Shown here one piece after another: positions 22,729 through 30,048 of a stretch of 46,575 bases of DNA (positions are counted from its first letter, which is position 1; every line of letters begins with the position of its first letter). The stretch is from Crocinitomicaceae bacterium. GTDB taxonomy: Bacteria; Bacteroidota; Bacteroidia; Flavobacteriales_D; Crocinitomicaceae. A program made the position numbers and the translations under genes. Below the pieces are notes generated by a model that was given only the letters and a program-made list of their open reading frames with translations, did not search any database and had not been told where the DNA came from. The stretch spans positions 1 to 46,575 of the forward strand of contig JAIPCC010000009.1 of NCBI GenBank assembly GCA_021738405.1, given 5' to 3'.

Positions 22729-22742
22729 ATTTCGTACTTTCG
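22711..22742 (+). promoter_or_regulatory. Putative promoter for the glycosyltransferase gene (leaderless spacing)
   Basis: TTTC (22711-22714), a 20-base spacer, TACTTTCG (22735-22742, one mismatch), then TAGC and the ATG at 22747. Confidence 0.5.
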
Positions 22743-22746
22743 TAGC

Positions 22747-23748
22747 ATGCGAGGTGCAGCTCCCCAGAAAATTCTCATTGTTCGCCTAAGTTCTATTGGC
22801 GATATCGTCCTGACTTTTCCTGTAGTAGCAGCCATCAAATCGTGTTTTCCAGCGTGTCAAATAGATTATGTCACCAAAAAGCAATTCGCAGCTTTACTCG
22901 AAGCTTGCCCCGGTATCAATCAGGCTTTTTACTTTGACAACTCCTTGGCGCAATTGCGTCAACAACTAGATTTCAAGCACTACGATGCTGTTTTTGACCT
23001 CCACCACAACCTCCGGACACGTTTGTTGCTTTTTGCTAGTGCGGCACCAGTTTATCGCTTCCCAAAAAACAACTTCCAAAAATGGTTGTTGACCAAGTTT
23101 AAGGTGCGCCCAAAGCAACGCAAGCATGTGGTCGAGCGCTATCTTGCACCGCTGCAAGAATTCGTACATGATTGGGAGCCGCTGAATGCCTCTTTCCAAT
23201 ACAATATTCCTATTACAGCGCAATTCGACATTGAAAAAAGATTTAGCGTTAAGCCAAAAACCTACATTGCCATTGCCATTGGCGCACAGTTTGCCACCAA
23301 GCGACTGCCTACAGATTTGCTCATTCAACTCATCGGGCAAATGAGGCAGCCAATTGTCCTTTTAGGTGGGAAGGAAGACCTTCAAACAGCTGTACTGATC
23401 CTCGAGAATTGTCGTCAAAATGAACTGGTTTCTGCCGTGGGCCAGACAAACATTCATGAGTCGGCCTGGTTGGTTCAAAATGCAAAAGCCTTGCTTACCC
23501 ACGACACTGGCTTGATGCATATTGGCGCTAGTTTTGAGCTGCCCATTCATGTTATTTGGGGCAATACCACTCGTGATTTCGGGATGTATCCTTACCGTTT
23601 AGAACAAGAAGATGTTTACCATTATGAGGTCGCGAATTTAGCTTGTAGGCCCTGTTCCAAAATTGGTCATCAGCAATGTCCGAAGGGGCATTTTGACTGC
23701 ATGCGCAAGCAAGATTTACAGCAAATTGCAGCCGCACTGAATCAGTGA
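22747..23748 (+). CDS. Glycosyltransferase family 9 (LPS heptosyltransferase-like)
   Basis: 333 residues with the GT-B fold of GT9. The N-terminal phosphate-loop region KILIVRLSSIGDIVLTFPVV, the middle region FDLHHNLRTR, and the C-terminal donor-binding region LLTHDTGLMHIGASFELP followed by HVIWGNTT are all recognisable. Members transfer heptose or related sugars to lipid A-core at the cytosolic face of the inner membrane. Bacteroidota often lack classical heptose cores, so the actual sugar is uncertain. A Cys-rich tail (ACRPCSKIGHQQCPKGHFDCM) resembles that of other GT9 enzymes. The 3' end overlaps the convergent thioesterase gene by seven bases. Confidence 0.92.
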   Translation: MRGAAPQKILIVRLSSIGDIVLTFPVVAAIKSCFPACQIDYVTKKQFAALLEACPGINQAFYFDNSLAQLRQQLDFKHYDAVFDLHHNLRTRLLLFASAAPVYRFPKNNFQKWLLTKFKVRPKQRKHVVERYLAPLQEFVHDWEPLNASFQYNIPITAQFDIEKRFSVKPKTYIAIAIGAQFATKRLPTDLLIQLIGQMRQPIVLLGGKEDLQTAVLILENCRQNELVSAVGQTNIHESAWLVQNAKALLTHDTGLMHIGASFELPIHVIWGNTTRDFGMYPYRLEQEDVYHYEVANLACRPCSKIGHQQCPKGHFDCMRKQDLQQIAAALNQ

Positions 23749-24263
23749 GCGTCGTCTAGAAATAATTTTTTGAGTTCAGTGGCCTCAGAGGGCTTCATTT
23801 TACCGGCTAGGATGAGTGCCAATTGTTTGCGTCTGAGTGCGCCTTCATAGCGTGTCTTCTCTTCTTCTGTTTCCGGGATGAGTTCGGGCACCTGAATCGG
23901 ATTTCCATTCTGGTCTACAGCTACAAATGTGTAAATGGCCTCGTTGCATTTTTCGCGTTGTCCGGTAACGGCATCTTCGACAAATACATCTAAAAAGACC
24001 TCCATTGATGAATTAAATGCTCTAGATACTTTAGCCTCCAGGGTTACAATTGAGGCGTGGTTGATGGGTTTTTGAAAAGAGACGTTATTGACTGAAGCCG
24101 TGACTACAACACGTTTGGAGTGGCGGTGTGCAGAGACACTTGCAATGACGTCCATCCAAGCAAGGAGTTGGCCTCCGAAGAGATTGCCGAGCGTATTGGT
24201 ATCGTTGGGCAAAACAATTTTGGTTGTAATGGCAAGGGTGTCGATGGCTTTATTGGCTTTCAT
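23742..24263 (-). CDS. Acyl-CoA thioesterase, hotdog fold (YciA/BACH type)
   Basis: Hydrolyses acyl-CoA to free acid and CoA. 173 residues: one hotdog domain with the family motif NTLGNLFGGQLLAWMD (catalytic Asp at its end), then ASVSAHRHSKRVVVTASVNNVSF, and a charged helical tail rich in Glu and Lys. This is the single-domain form of the BACH/YciA group with broad substrate range. It is divergent from the metalloprotease gene. TAACTTTG lies four bases before its ATG, supporting this start. It converges with the glycosyltransferase gene with no terminator between. Confidence 0.93.
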   Translation of the reverse strand: MKANKAIDTLAITTKIVLPNDTNTLGNLFGGQLLAWMDVIASVSAHRHSKRVVVTASVNNVSFQKPINHASIVTLEAKVSRAFNSSMEVFLDVFVEDAVTGQREKCNEAIYTFVAVDQNGNPIQVPELIPETEEEKTRYEGALRRKQLALILAGKMKPSEATELKKLFLDDAH

Positions 24264-24267
24264 AGAA

Positions 24268-24275
24268 CAAAGTTA
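24268..24275 (-). promoter_or_regulatory. -7 element for the thioesterase gene (leaderless spacing)
   Basis: The minus strand reads TAACTTTG, a perfect TAnnTTTG, then TTCT and the ATG at 24263. No -33 TTTG at the usual distance. Confidence 0.55.
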
Positions 24276-24374
24276 ATGAATCAATGTTATCGATTATATT
24301 TAAAAGGACAATATAAAATTCAACAGACTTATTGTATTTTTACCACGAACTATAATGCTCTATCTGAATCAACT

Positions 24375-26570
24375 ATGAAACGTTACTCCATCTTGGTGCT
24401 CTTTTTAGGTGCACTTACACTTTTTTCTAGCGCCCAAGCTCAAAAACCACAGCGGGTATTGGACGTGCAAAACATGCGCGAAGGCGAAAATGTAGAATAC
24501 TGCATCACGCACAAAAAACACACAGCTTTGCTTCAAAATCCTGACTACGTCAAAGGCTTAGCAATTGCTGAAGCAGAATTCGAAACCGTTTCAAAAAAGG
24601 GAGAAAGCCAGAAAGCAACTATTTACACCATTCCGGTTGTATTTCACGTGCTGCACTTTGGTGGCATTGAGAATATTTCCGATGAGCAAATCCTAAATGC
24701 ATTGGCAATCCTGAACAGAGATTACCGCAAGCAAAATGCGGATACCGCAAACGTGCACCCAGATTTTCAAGGAATGCCTGCCGATGCAGAAATCGAATTC
24801 AAGCTGGCTACTATAGCGCCAAACGGACAATGCTTTAGCGGCATTACGCGTACGTTCTCTCCTTTGAGTCTTCAGGGCGACGACGGTGGCAACCAAGTAG
24901 ACGCCATTGTAGCGGGTAACAACGTTTACAACGGTCAGTGGCCAGGTAACAAATACCTCAATATCTTTATTTGTGCTGAAATTGGCGGAGCTGCCGGTTA
25001 TACTTACAAACCGAGCAACTGGGCCGCCACGAGCATGCAAAACGGCATCTGGATTCTTCACGATTATGTAGGTGCAATCGGTACCGGTTCAGTAGGTGCA
25101 AGCCGTGCACTCACTCATGAAGTAGGGCATTGGCTCAACCTCGACCACACCTGGGGCGGCAACAACAACCCCGGTAACACAACGAGCTGCAGCACCGACG
25201 ACAACGTGCAAGACACGCCTAACTGTATTGGTGTAACGGCTTGCTTGCTCAATTCCAACACTTGTAACTCAGACAACAACTATTGGGGCTTTGACATCCG
25301 CGACAACGTCGAAAACTACATGGATTACTCTTACTGCTCAAAAATGTATACGGAAGGCCAACGCACACGCATGCGCAACGCACTTCAGGTAACGAGCACT
25401 GGTCGTGCTAATGTAATTTCTGCAGCTAATTTGGCAGCTGTGGGTGCATCTGGAACGCCATATTTGTGTAAAACGGACTTTAGCGCCGATAAATCAACAA
25501 TTTGTCTTGGCAATACCGTTCAGTTCCAAGATGAATCTTACAATGCAGTAGCAAGCTGGAGTTGGGTGATTACCCCTTCAACAGGTTGGTCTTTTGCCAA
25601 TGGCACATCGGCAAGCTCAGCCAATCCGGCTATTACTTTTGATTCGCCTGGTATGTACGATGTCCAATTGACCGCAACTGACGGCACCAACAGCGACGCC
25701 GAGACCAAAACAGGATTTATTCGCGTGTTGGGTGCACCAGCAAGTATCCCTTATTGGGAAGGATTCGAGGCGTATTCAACTTTGAGTAATTTACCGAATT
25801 GGGAATTGTACAATGCGCCAATCAACAATGCATTTGTCATCGAGTCTAATTTTGGTCATTCCGGTACAAAATGTGCCCGCCTCAATAATTTTGGTCAGGC
25901 AGCTTCTAACATTGACGAACTCACCTCTACCAACATCGATTTATCGAGCATCGACACCACTACCGGTTCAGTAACGCTTTCTTTCCGCTATGCTTACCGC
26001 AAAAGAACTTCCAGTGACTACGAATACCTCAAAGTATTCATTACGGGCAACTGCGGTGAAAACTGGGCACAAAGAAAAACCCTTGGCGGAAACCAATTAT
26101 CTAATCAGGTTTCTTCAACTGCATGGGCACCAACAAGTCAAGCCGATTGGGTAACCGTTCACATGACCAACGTCACCGATAACTACTTTACCGACAATTT
26201 CCGCATGCGCTTCAAGTTTGAGGGTGAGGGCGGCAACAACTTCTTCCTTGACGACATCAATTTGTACAGTGGTGGCCCTTCCAATGATTTGGTATTGGCA
26301 GCTGTAGGCCAGAATCAATTTACTGATTTAAATCTTTATCCAAACCCAACAGATGGCGACATCCATGTGCAATTTACAGCTCAGGTTGGCGGTTCGGCTC
26401 AATTGCGCATCACCGATATCAGCGGCAAAAGCATTGCACACTATCCATTGCAAGTCCAAACCGGTACTAACTTAATCATTACCGATACCAAGCAATTGGC
26501 AAGCGGAAGCTACATCATGGTGCTTGAAATCAATGGCGAATCAAGCGTCCGACCGTTTGTTGTGAAATAA
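24375..26570 (+). CDS. Secreted M43 (pappalysin/cytophagalysin-like) metalloprotease with PKD and T9SS sorting domain
   Basis: 731 residues from the ATG at 24375; the frame is open further upstream but lacks a signal there. The signal peptide ends SSAQA with Gln at +1. The catalytic domain (about 95-350) carries the zinc motif HEVGHWLNLDH (His248, Glu249, His252, His258) and the downstream Met-turn region NYMDYSYCSKMYTEGQ, as in M43. Then come a PKD-like domain (about 368-455), a MAM/jelly-roll-like domain starting PYWEGFEAY (about 458-640), and a type A sorting domain starting NLYPNPTDG (about 652) with LASGSYIMVLE near the end. It should be an extracellular protease exported by the T9SS. 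Confidence 0.94.
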   Translation: MKRYSILVLFLGALTLFSSAQAQKPQRVLDVQNMREGENVEYCITHKKHTALLQNPDYVKGLAIAEAEFETVSKKGESQKATIYTIPVVFHVLHFGGIENISDEQILNALAILNRDYRKQNADTANVHPDFQGMPADAEIEFKLATIAPNGQCFSGITRTFSPLSLQGDDGGNQVDAIVAGNNVYNGQWPGNKYLNIFICAEIGGAAGYTYKPSNWAATSMQNGIWILHDYVGAIGTGSVGASRALTHEVGHWLNLDHTWGGNNNPGNTTSCSTDDNVQDTPNCIGVTACLLNSNTCNSDNNYWGFDIRDNVENYMDYSYCSKMYTEGQRTRMRNALQVTSTGRANVISAANLAAVGASGTPYLCKTDFSADKSTICLGNTVQFQDESYNAVASWSWVITPSTGWSFANGTSASSANPAITFDSPGMYDVQLTATDGTNSDAETKTGFIRVLGAPASIPYWEGFEAYSTLSNLPNWELYNAPINNAFVIESNFGHSGTKCARLNNFGQAASNIDELTSTNIDLSSIDTTTGSVTLSFRYAYRKRTSSDYEYLKVFITGNCGENWAQRKTLGGNQLSNQVSSTAWAPTSQADWVTVHMTNVTDNYFTDNFRMRFKFEGEGGNNFFLDDINLYSGGPSNDLVLAAVGQNQFTDLNLYPNPTDGDIHVQFTAQVGGSAQLRITDISGKSIAHYPLQVQTGTNLIITDTKQLASGSYIMVLEINGESSVRPFVVK

Positions 26571-26587
26571 ATTTGCGTGACGCGAGG

Positions 26588-28408
26588 TCAAATCAATTCA
26601 TCCTCGTTCTCACTGAAAAAATCAAATAGGAGTTTCGCTTTTGCGGCTCCTATTTTTTTTGTGATCAGCTCTGGTGCAGCTTCTTTCATTTTCGTCAAAG
26701 ATTTGAACTCATGGTAAAGCGCCTCTATTGTTTTTGGCCCCAAACCCTTCACTTGATCAAGGGCTGAGCCGACTGCATTTTTACTGCGGCGGTTGCGGTG
26801 ATGGCTGAGGCCAAAACGGTGTGCTTCGTCGCGGAGTTGCTGTACTAACTTTAATGCGAGCGAGCGACGGTCTAAAATCAGTGAACGCGAGAAGCCAGGC
26901 TTGTAAAGCTCTTCTAATCTTTTGGCCAAACCAACGAGTTTGAGTTCGTGCTGTAAACCAATTTCCTCAATAGCTTCTAACGCTGCGCCTAGCTGCCCTT
27001 TGCCGCCATCAATGATGATGAGGTCGGGTAGAGGCTGCCCTTCGGCTTTTAAGCGGCTGTAGCGCCTGCCAACAGCTTCTTTCATGGTGCTGAAGTCATC
27101 TGGCCCAACCACAGTTTTGACATTGAAGTGACGGTAGTCTGCTTTACTCGGTACACCATGCTTAAAAACAACACAGGCCGAGACCGGATTGGTGCCTTGT
27201 AAGTTTGAGTTATCGAAACATTCAATGTATAGCGGCGGCTTAGATAAGCCAAGTGCACTCTGCAGTTCTAAAACGGCCTGCATCGGTGCGTTTTGAACAG
27301 CTGTACTCTTGTTCATGGCAGCTTTTCGGGCCTGAAGTTGGGCATGGCGAACGTTGTCCATGGCCATCTCGAGTAATTGTTTTTTTTCGCCAATTTTGGG
27401 AAACAAACTTTTGGCGTCTGCAAGTAAAAGCGGATCCTTGAGGCCCACCACAATTTCTTTCGAACTGCTTTCAAAATGACCCCGAAGTTGTGGTATAATC
27501 TGCCTGTATAAAGTTTCAAGCGGCACATCTAGCGGATCGGACACCTTTGAAGTGTAAGCATGGACAATACTTCCTTCACAAATAACAAGGTAACTGAGCC
27601 AGGCATCAGGTTGGGCTTTTTCGACATAACACACGTCAAAATTTTGCGTGTGATCCGATACCATCATTGATTTGGATTGGTATTTTCCGAGTGCATCTAT
27701 AAGTTCTTTACAGCGTTGTGCAGCTTCAAATGCCTGGGTGCTCGCATGCGCCAGCATGTCTTTTTTGAGTTGCTGGATCAAAGAAAAGTTTTTGCCTTCT
27801 AATAAGAGGCGAATGGTTTGCAAAGTTTGGTCATACGCAACGCTGGATTGCATGCTTTCACAAGGCCCCGCGCATTTGCCAATATGATATTCGAGACAAA
27901 CTTTGTATTTGCGCTGTTCGAGTTTCTGCGTCCGCAAGTCGAGTGCACAAGTTCTGATCTGAAAAAGCTCGCGAATGAGTGTCAGCAATTGATGCATCTG
28001 CTTGACGTTGGGGTAGGGGCCATAATAGGTAGACCCGTCATTGAATTTTCGTCTGGTCGGAAAAACCCGCGGAAAAGCTTCATTTTTGATGACGATCCAA
28101 GGATAGGTTTTGTCGTCTTTGAGCAAGACGTTATAACGTGGCTTGTAACTCTTGATGAGGTTGTTCTCGAGCAATAAGGCATCGAGTTCGTTTTGCACGA
28201 CTGTAAAGCGCAAATCGCAAATGAGCTTGACCAAAGTGCGCGTTTTGCCGTCTAAATGATCTTTTTGAAAGTAGGAGCTGACGCGTTTTTTAAGGTCGAT
28301 AGCCTTGCCTACATAGATGATTGTTCCATTTTGATCCAAAAACTGATACACTCCCGGGTTGTGCGGTAGCGTATTCACTTTATTGGCCAGTTGGTCTTTG
28401 GAAATCAT
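26588..28408 (-). CDS. uvrC: UvrABC excinuclease subunit C
   Basis: Makes both incisions in nucleotide-excision repair. 606 residues, a normal length. The N-terminal GIY-YIG nuclease domain reads NPGVYQFLDQNGTIIYVGKA (residues 18-37). A Cys cluster follows (CALDLR...CLEYHIGKCAGPC). The C-terminal RNase H-like nuclease is seen at YIECFDNSNLQGTNPVSACVV and IIDGGKGQLGAALE, and a helix-hairpin-helix at VKGLGPKTIEALY. It is divergent from nadC across 54 bases. TAATTTTG lies four bases before the ATG, which fixes the start. Confidence 0.97.
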   Translation of the reverse strand: MISKDQLANKVNTLPHNPGVYQFLDQNGTIIYVGKAIDLKKRVSSYFQKDHLDGKTRTLVKLICDLRFTVVQNELDALLLENNLIKSYKPRYNVLLKDDKTYPWIVIKNEAFPRVFPTRRKFNDGSTYYGPYPNVKQMHQLLTLIRELFQIRTCALDLRTQKLEQRKYKVCLEYHIGKCAGPCESMQSSVAYDQTLQTIRLLLEGKNFSLIQQLKKDMLAHASTQAFEAAQRCKELIDALGKYQSKSMMVSDHTQNFDVCYVEKAQPDAWLSYLVICEGSIVHAYTSKVSDPLDVPLETLYRQIIPQLRGHFESSSKEIVVGLKDPLLLADAKSLFPKIGEKKQLLEMAMDNVRHAQLQARKAAMNKSTAVQNAPMQAVLELQSALGLSKPPLYIECFDNSNLQGTNPVSACVVFKHGVPSKADYRHFNVKTVVGPDDFSTMKEAVGRRYSRLKAEGQPLPDLIIIDGGKGQLGAALEAIEEIGLQHELKLVGLAKRLEELYKPGFSRSLILDRRSLALKLVQQLRDEAHRFGLSHHRNRRSKNAVGSALDQVKGLGPKTIEALYHEFKSLTKMKEAAPELITKKIGAAKAKLLFDFFSENEDELI

Positions 28409-28412
28409 GGCT

Positions 28413-28420
28413 CAAAATTA
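28413..28420 (-). promoter_or_regulatory. -7 element for uvrC (leaderless spacing)
   Basis: The minus strand reads TAATTTTG, a perfect TAnnTTTG, then AGCC and the ATG at 28408. It faces away from the nadC promoter within the same 54-base gap. Confidence 0.55.
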
Positions 28421-28425
28421 GAAAC

Positions 28426-28458
28426 ATTGTGCGGAATATCTCGCTCTTCTTATCTTTG
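28426..28458 (+). promoter_or_regulatory. Promoter for nadC (leaderless spacing)
   Basis: ATTG (28426-28429), a 21-base spacer, TATCTTTG (28451-28458, perfect), then TTGC and the ATG at 28463. Confidence 0.6.
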
Positions 28459-28462
28459 TTGC

Positions 28463-29299
28463 ATGCTAGATGAATTTATCAAATCGGCCTTACAGGAAGA
28501 TATCCAAGATGGCGACCACTCTTCAATGGCTTGTGTGCCTGTAACTGCCAACTCAAAAGCGATTTTATTGCTCAAAGAAGCCGGTGTGTTGGCGGGTATG
28601 CAAGTGGCCCAAAGAATTTGTGAAATTTACGACCCAAGCCTGCAAATGACCACCTATTTAAAGGATGGCGACCGCGTCAATTATGGCCAGATTGCATTTA
28701 CTTTGGAAGGATCAGCACGTTCTATTTTAGCGGTTGAGCGCTTGTTGTTGAATTGCATGCAGCACATGAGCGGCGTGGCTTCCAAAACTGCGCATTATGT
28801 CGACCTCATTGCAGGTACAAATTGCACTTTATTAGATACCCGTAAAACCACCCCCGGACTGCGCTTTTTGGATAAATATGCAGTAAAAATTGGCGGCGGC
28901 TCTAATCATCGTTTTGGGCTCTACGACATGATTATGCTCAAAGACAACCACATCGACTACGCTGGTGGCCTGAGTGCTGCCCTCGAGCGCACGCACACTT
29001 ACCTTGAGGAGCAAAAATTGGATCTGAAAGTCGAGGTTGAAGTTCGGTCAATGGATGAATTAACGCAGCTTTTAGCTATTGCTCAACCCTACGACCGCAT
29101 CATGCTTGATAATTTTACGCCAGGGGCGCTCAAAGTAGCCCTAACGCTCATTCCCTCAACGGTCGAGACAGAAGCATCAGGAGGTATTACCGAAGAAACA
29201 ATTAGGGCTTATGCCGAAACGGGCGTACAATTTATATCTGTAGGGGCGCTTACACATTCAGTGAAGGCACTAGACATGAGCCTCAAGGCGCAGCTTTAA
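28463..29299 (+). CDS. nadC: Nicotinate-nucleotide pyrophosphorylase (quinolinate phosphoribosyltransferase)
   Basis: Makes nicotinate mononucleotide from quinolinate and PRPP in NAD synthesis. 278 residues. Family motifs: EDIQDGDHSS near the N-terminus, ERLLLNCMQHMSGVAS, TRKTTPGLRFLDKYAVKIGGG (quoted in two overlapping parts: TRKTTPGLRFLDKY and KYAVKIGGG), HRFGLYDMIMLKDNH, IMLDNF and EASGGI. I start at 28463 because the family begins there and a perfect -7 element lies four bases before; a longer frame from 28391 overlaps the uvrC start. nadA and nadB are not in the window. The 3' end overlaps the convergent gene by 17 bases. Confidence 0.97.
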   Translation: MLDEFIKSALQEDIQDGDHSSMACVPVTANSKAILLLKEAGVLAGMQVAQRICEIYDPSLQMTTYLKDGDRVNYGQIAFTLEGSARSILAVERLLLNCMQHMSGVASKTAHYVDLIAGTNCTLLDTRKTTPGLRFLDKYAVKIGGGSNHRFGLYDMIMLKDNHIDYAGGLSAALERTHTYLEEQKLDLKVEVEVRSMDELTQLLAIAQPYDRIMLDNFTPGALKVALTLIPSTVETEASGGITEETIRAYAETGVQFISVGALTHSVKALDMSLKAQL

Positions 29300-29909
29300 A
29301 TTTAGCAACGGCCATGTGTAGGTCGATTGTTTCGCGTATTTGTACTTCAATTTCATGTTTTTGAGCACCCCGCTGAACAGTTGCGCTCAAAAATGTTGCT
29401 TCCTCTTCCTTTTGCCTAGTATGAATGTGGATTTCATCTTTAAAAGAAAGGTTTTCTATCCCAACCAACTTATAAATGGCTTCCTTGGCGCACCACAATT
29501 GCAAGTACCATTCTTTGTCATGAGTTGAACATAAAACTTTTTCATCTTCACGCGCAAATTTATTGATGATGCGAGCGGCATCGCGGTCTTTTTGTTCAAT
29601 GTCAATTCCGATTGGAAACGCTGCACTTGCAAGCGCAATAAAATCCTTGGTGTGTGAAATCGATAGTGCCAGTTCATTTGCAGAGAAATACGGCCGCCCA
29701 CTGCTGTGGTATAATATAGGCGAGTTGATTTTCAGTTGGTTGCGTAGGTAGCGCACCCCTAAAAATTCATTTTTGCGTTTAGGGTTAGAACGGGTATTCA
29801 GTAGTTCAATTTCTTCGGGATAAACAACGACGGCACCATGATCAAATGCATCTGAGCTCAATAACGCAAATTGAAAATCGGGGAGTTTGAAATTGAAGAG
29901 GTCGTACAT
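29283..29909 (-). CDS. 4'-phosphopantetheinyl transferase (Sfp/AcpT-type)
   Basis: Attaches phosphopantetheine from CoA to a serine on carrier proteins. 208 residues. The superfamily signatures are visible: ISHTKDFIALA, then GIDIEQKDRD (metal-binding Asp and Glu) and WCAKEAIYKL. The size and double-domain layout fit the Sfp type rather than the short AcpS type, so it may serve fatty-acid ACP or secondary-metabolism carriers; no carrier protein is nearby. It converges on nadC with a 17-base overlap and diverges from the TonB-receptor operon. Confidence 0.92.
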   Translation of the reverse strand: MYDLFNFKLPDFQFALLSSDAFDHGAVVVYPEEIELLNTRSNPKRKNEFLGVRYLRNQLKINSPILYHSSGRPYFSANELALSISHTKDFIALASAAFPIGIDIEQKDRDAARIINKFAREDEKVLCSTHDKEWYLQLWCAKEAIYKLVGIENLSFKDEIHIHTRQKEEEATFLSATVQRGAQKHEIEVQIRETIDLHMAVAKFKAAP

Positions 29910-29934
29910 CTCAATTGAATGCTAGAATATTGTA

Positions 29935-29942
29935 CAAAGATG
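29935..29942 (-). promoter_or_regulatory. Putative -7 element for the phosphopantetheinyl transferase gene
   Basis: The minus strand reads CATCTTTG, one mismatch from TAnnTTTG, 25 bases upstream of the ATG at 29909. No -33 seen. Confidence 0.35.
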
Positions 29943-29996
29943 CGCAAACATCTGATAGATTTTTGATGAATTTTATGTTAAGACTATGGATTTTTC

Positions 29997-30004
29997 TATA
30001 TTTA
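29997..30004 (+). promoter_or_regulatory. Putative -7 element for the TonB-receptor operon
   Basis: TATATTTA, one mismatch from TAnnTTTG, 44 bases upstream of the ATG at 30049, with a weak TATG 19 bases before it. If used, it excludes the in-frame ATG at 29986. The region is very AT-rich, so chance matches are likely. Confidence 0.3.
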
Positions 30005-30048
30005 CAATCTTTAAAAAACGAGAATTACTAAAATTTATACGCATTCAT

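Noticed and set aside
24120-24374. 85-residue N-terminal extension of the M43 protease
   Set aside because: It overlaps the thioesterase gene antisense and puts the signal peptide in the middle of the protein; the ATG at 24375 gives a proper signal.
26571-26587. Hairpin GCGT-G-ACGC between the M43 and uvrC ends as a terminator
   Set aside because: Only 4 bp of stem and no T-run on either strand.
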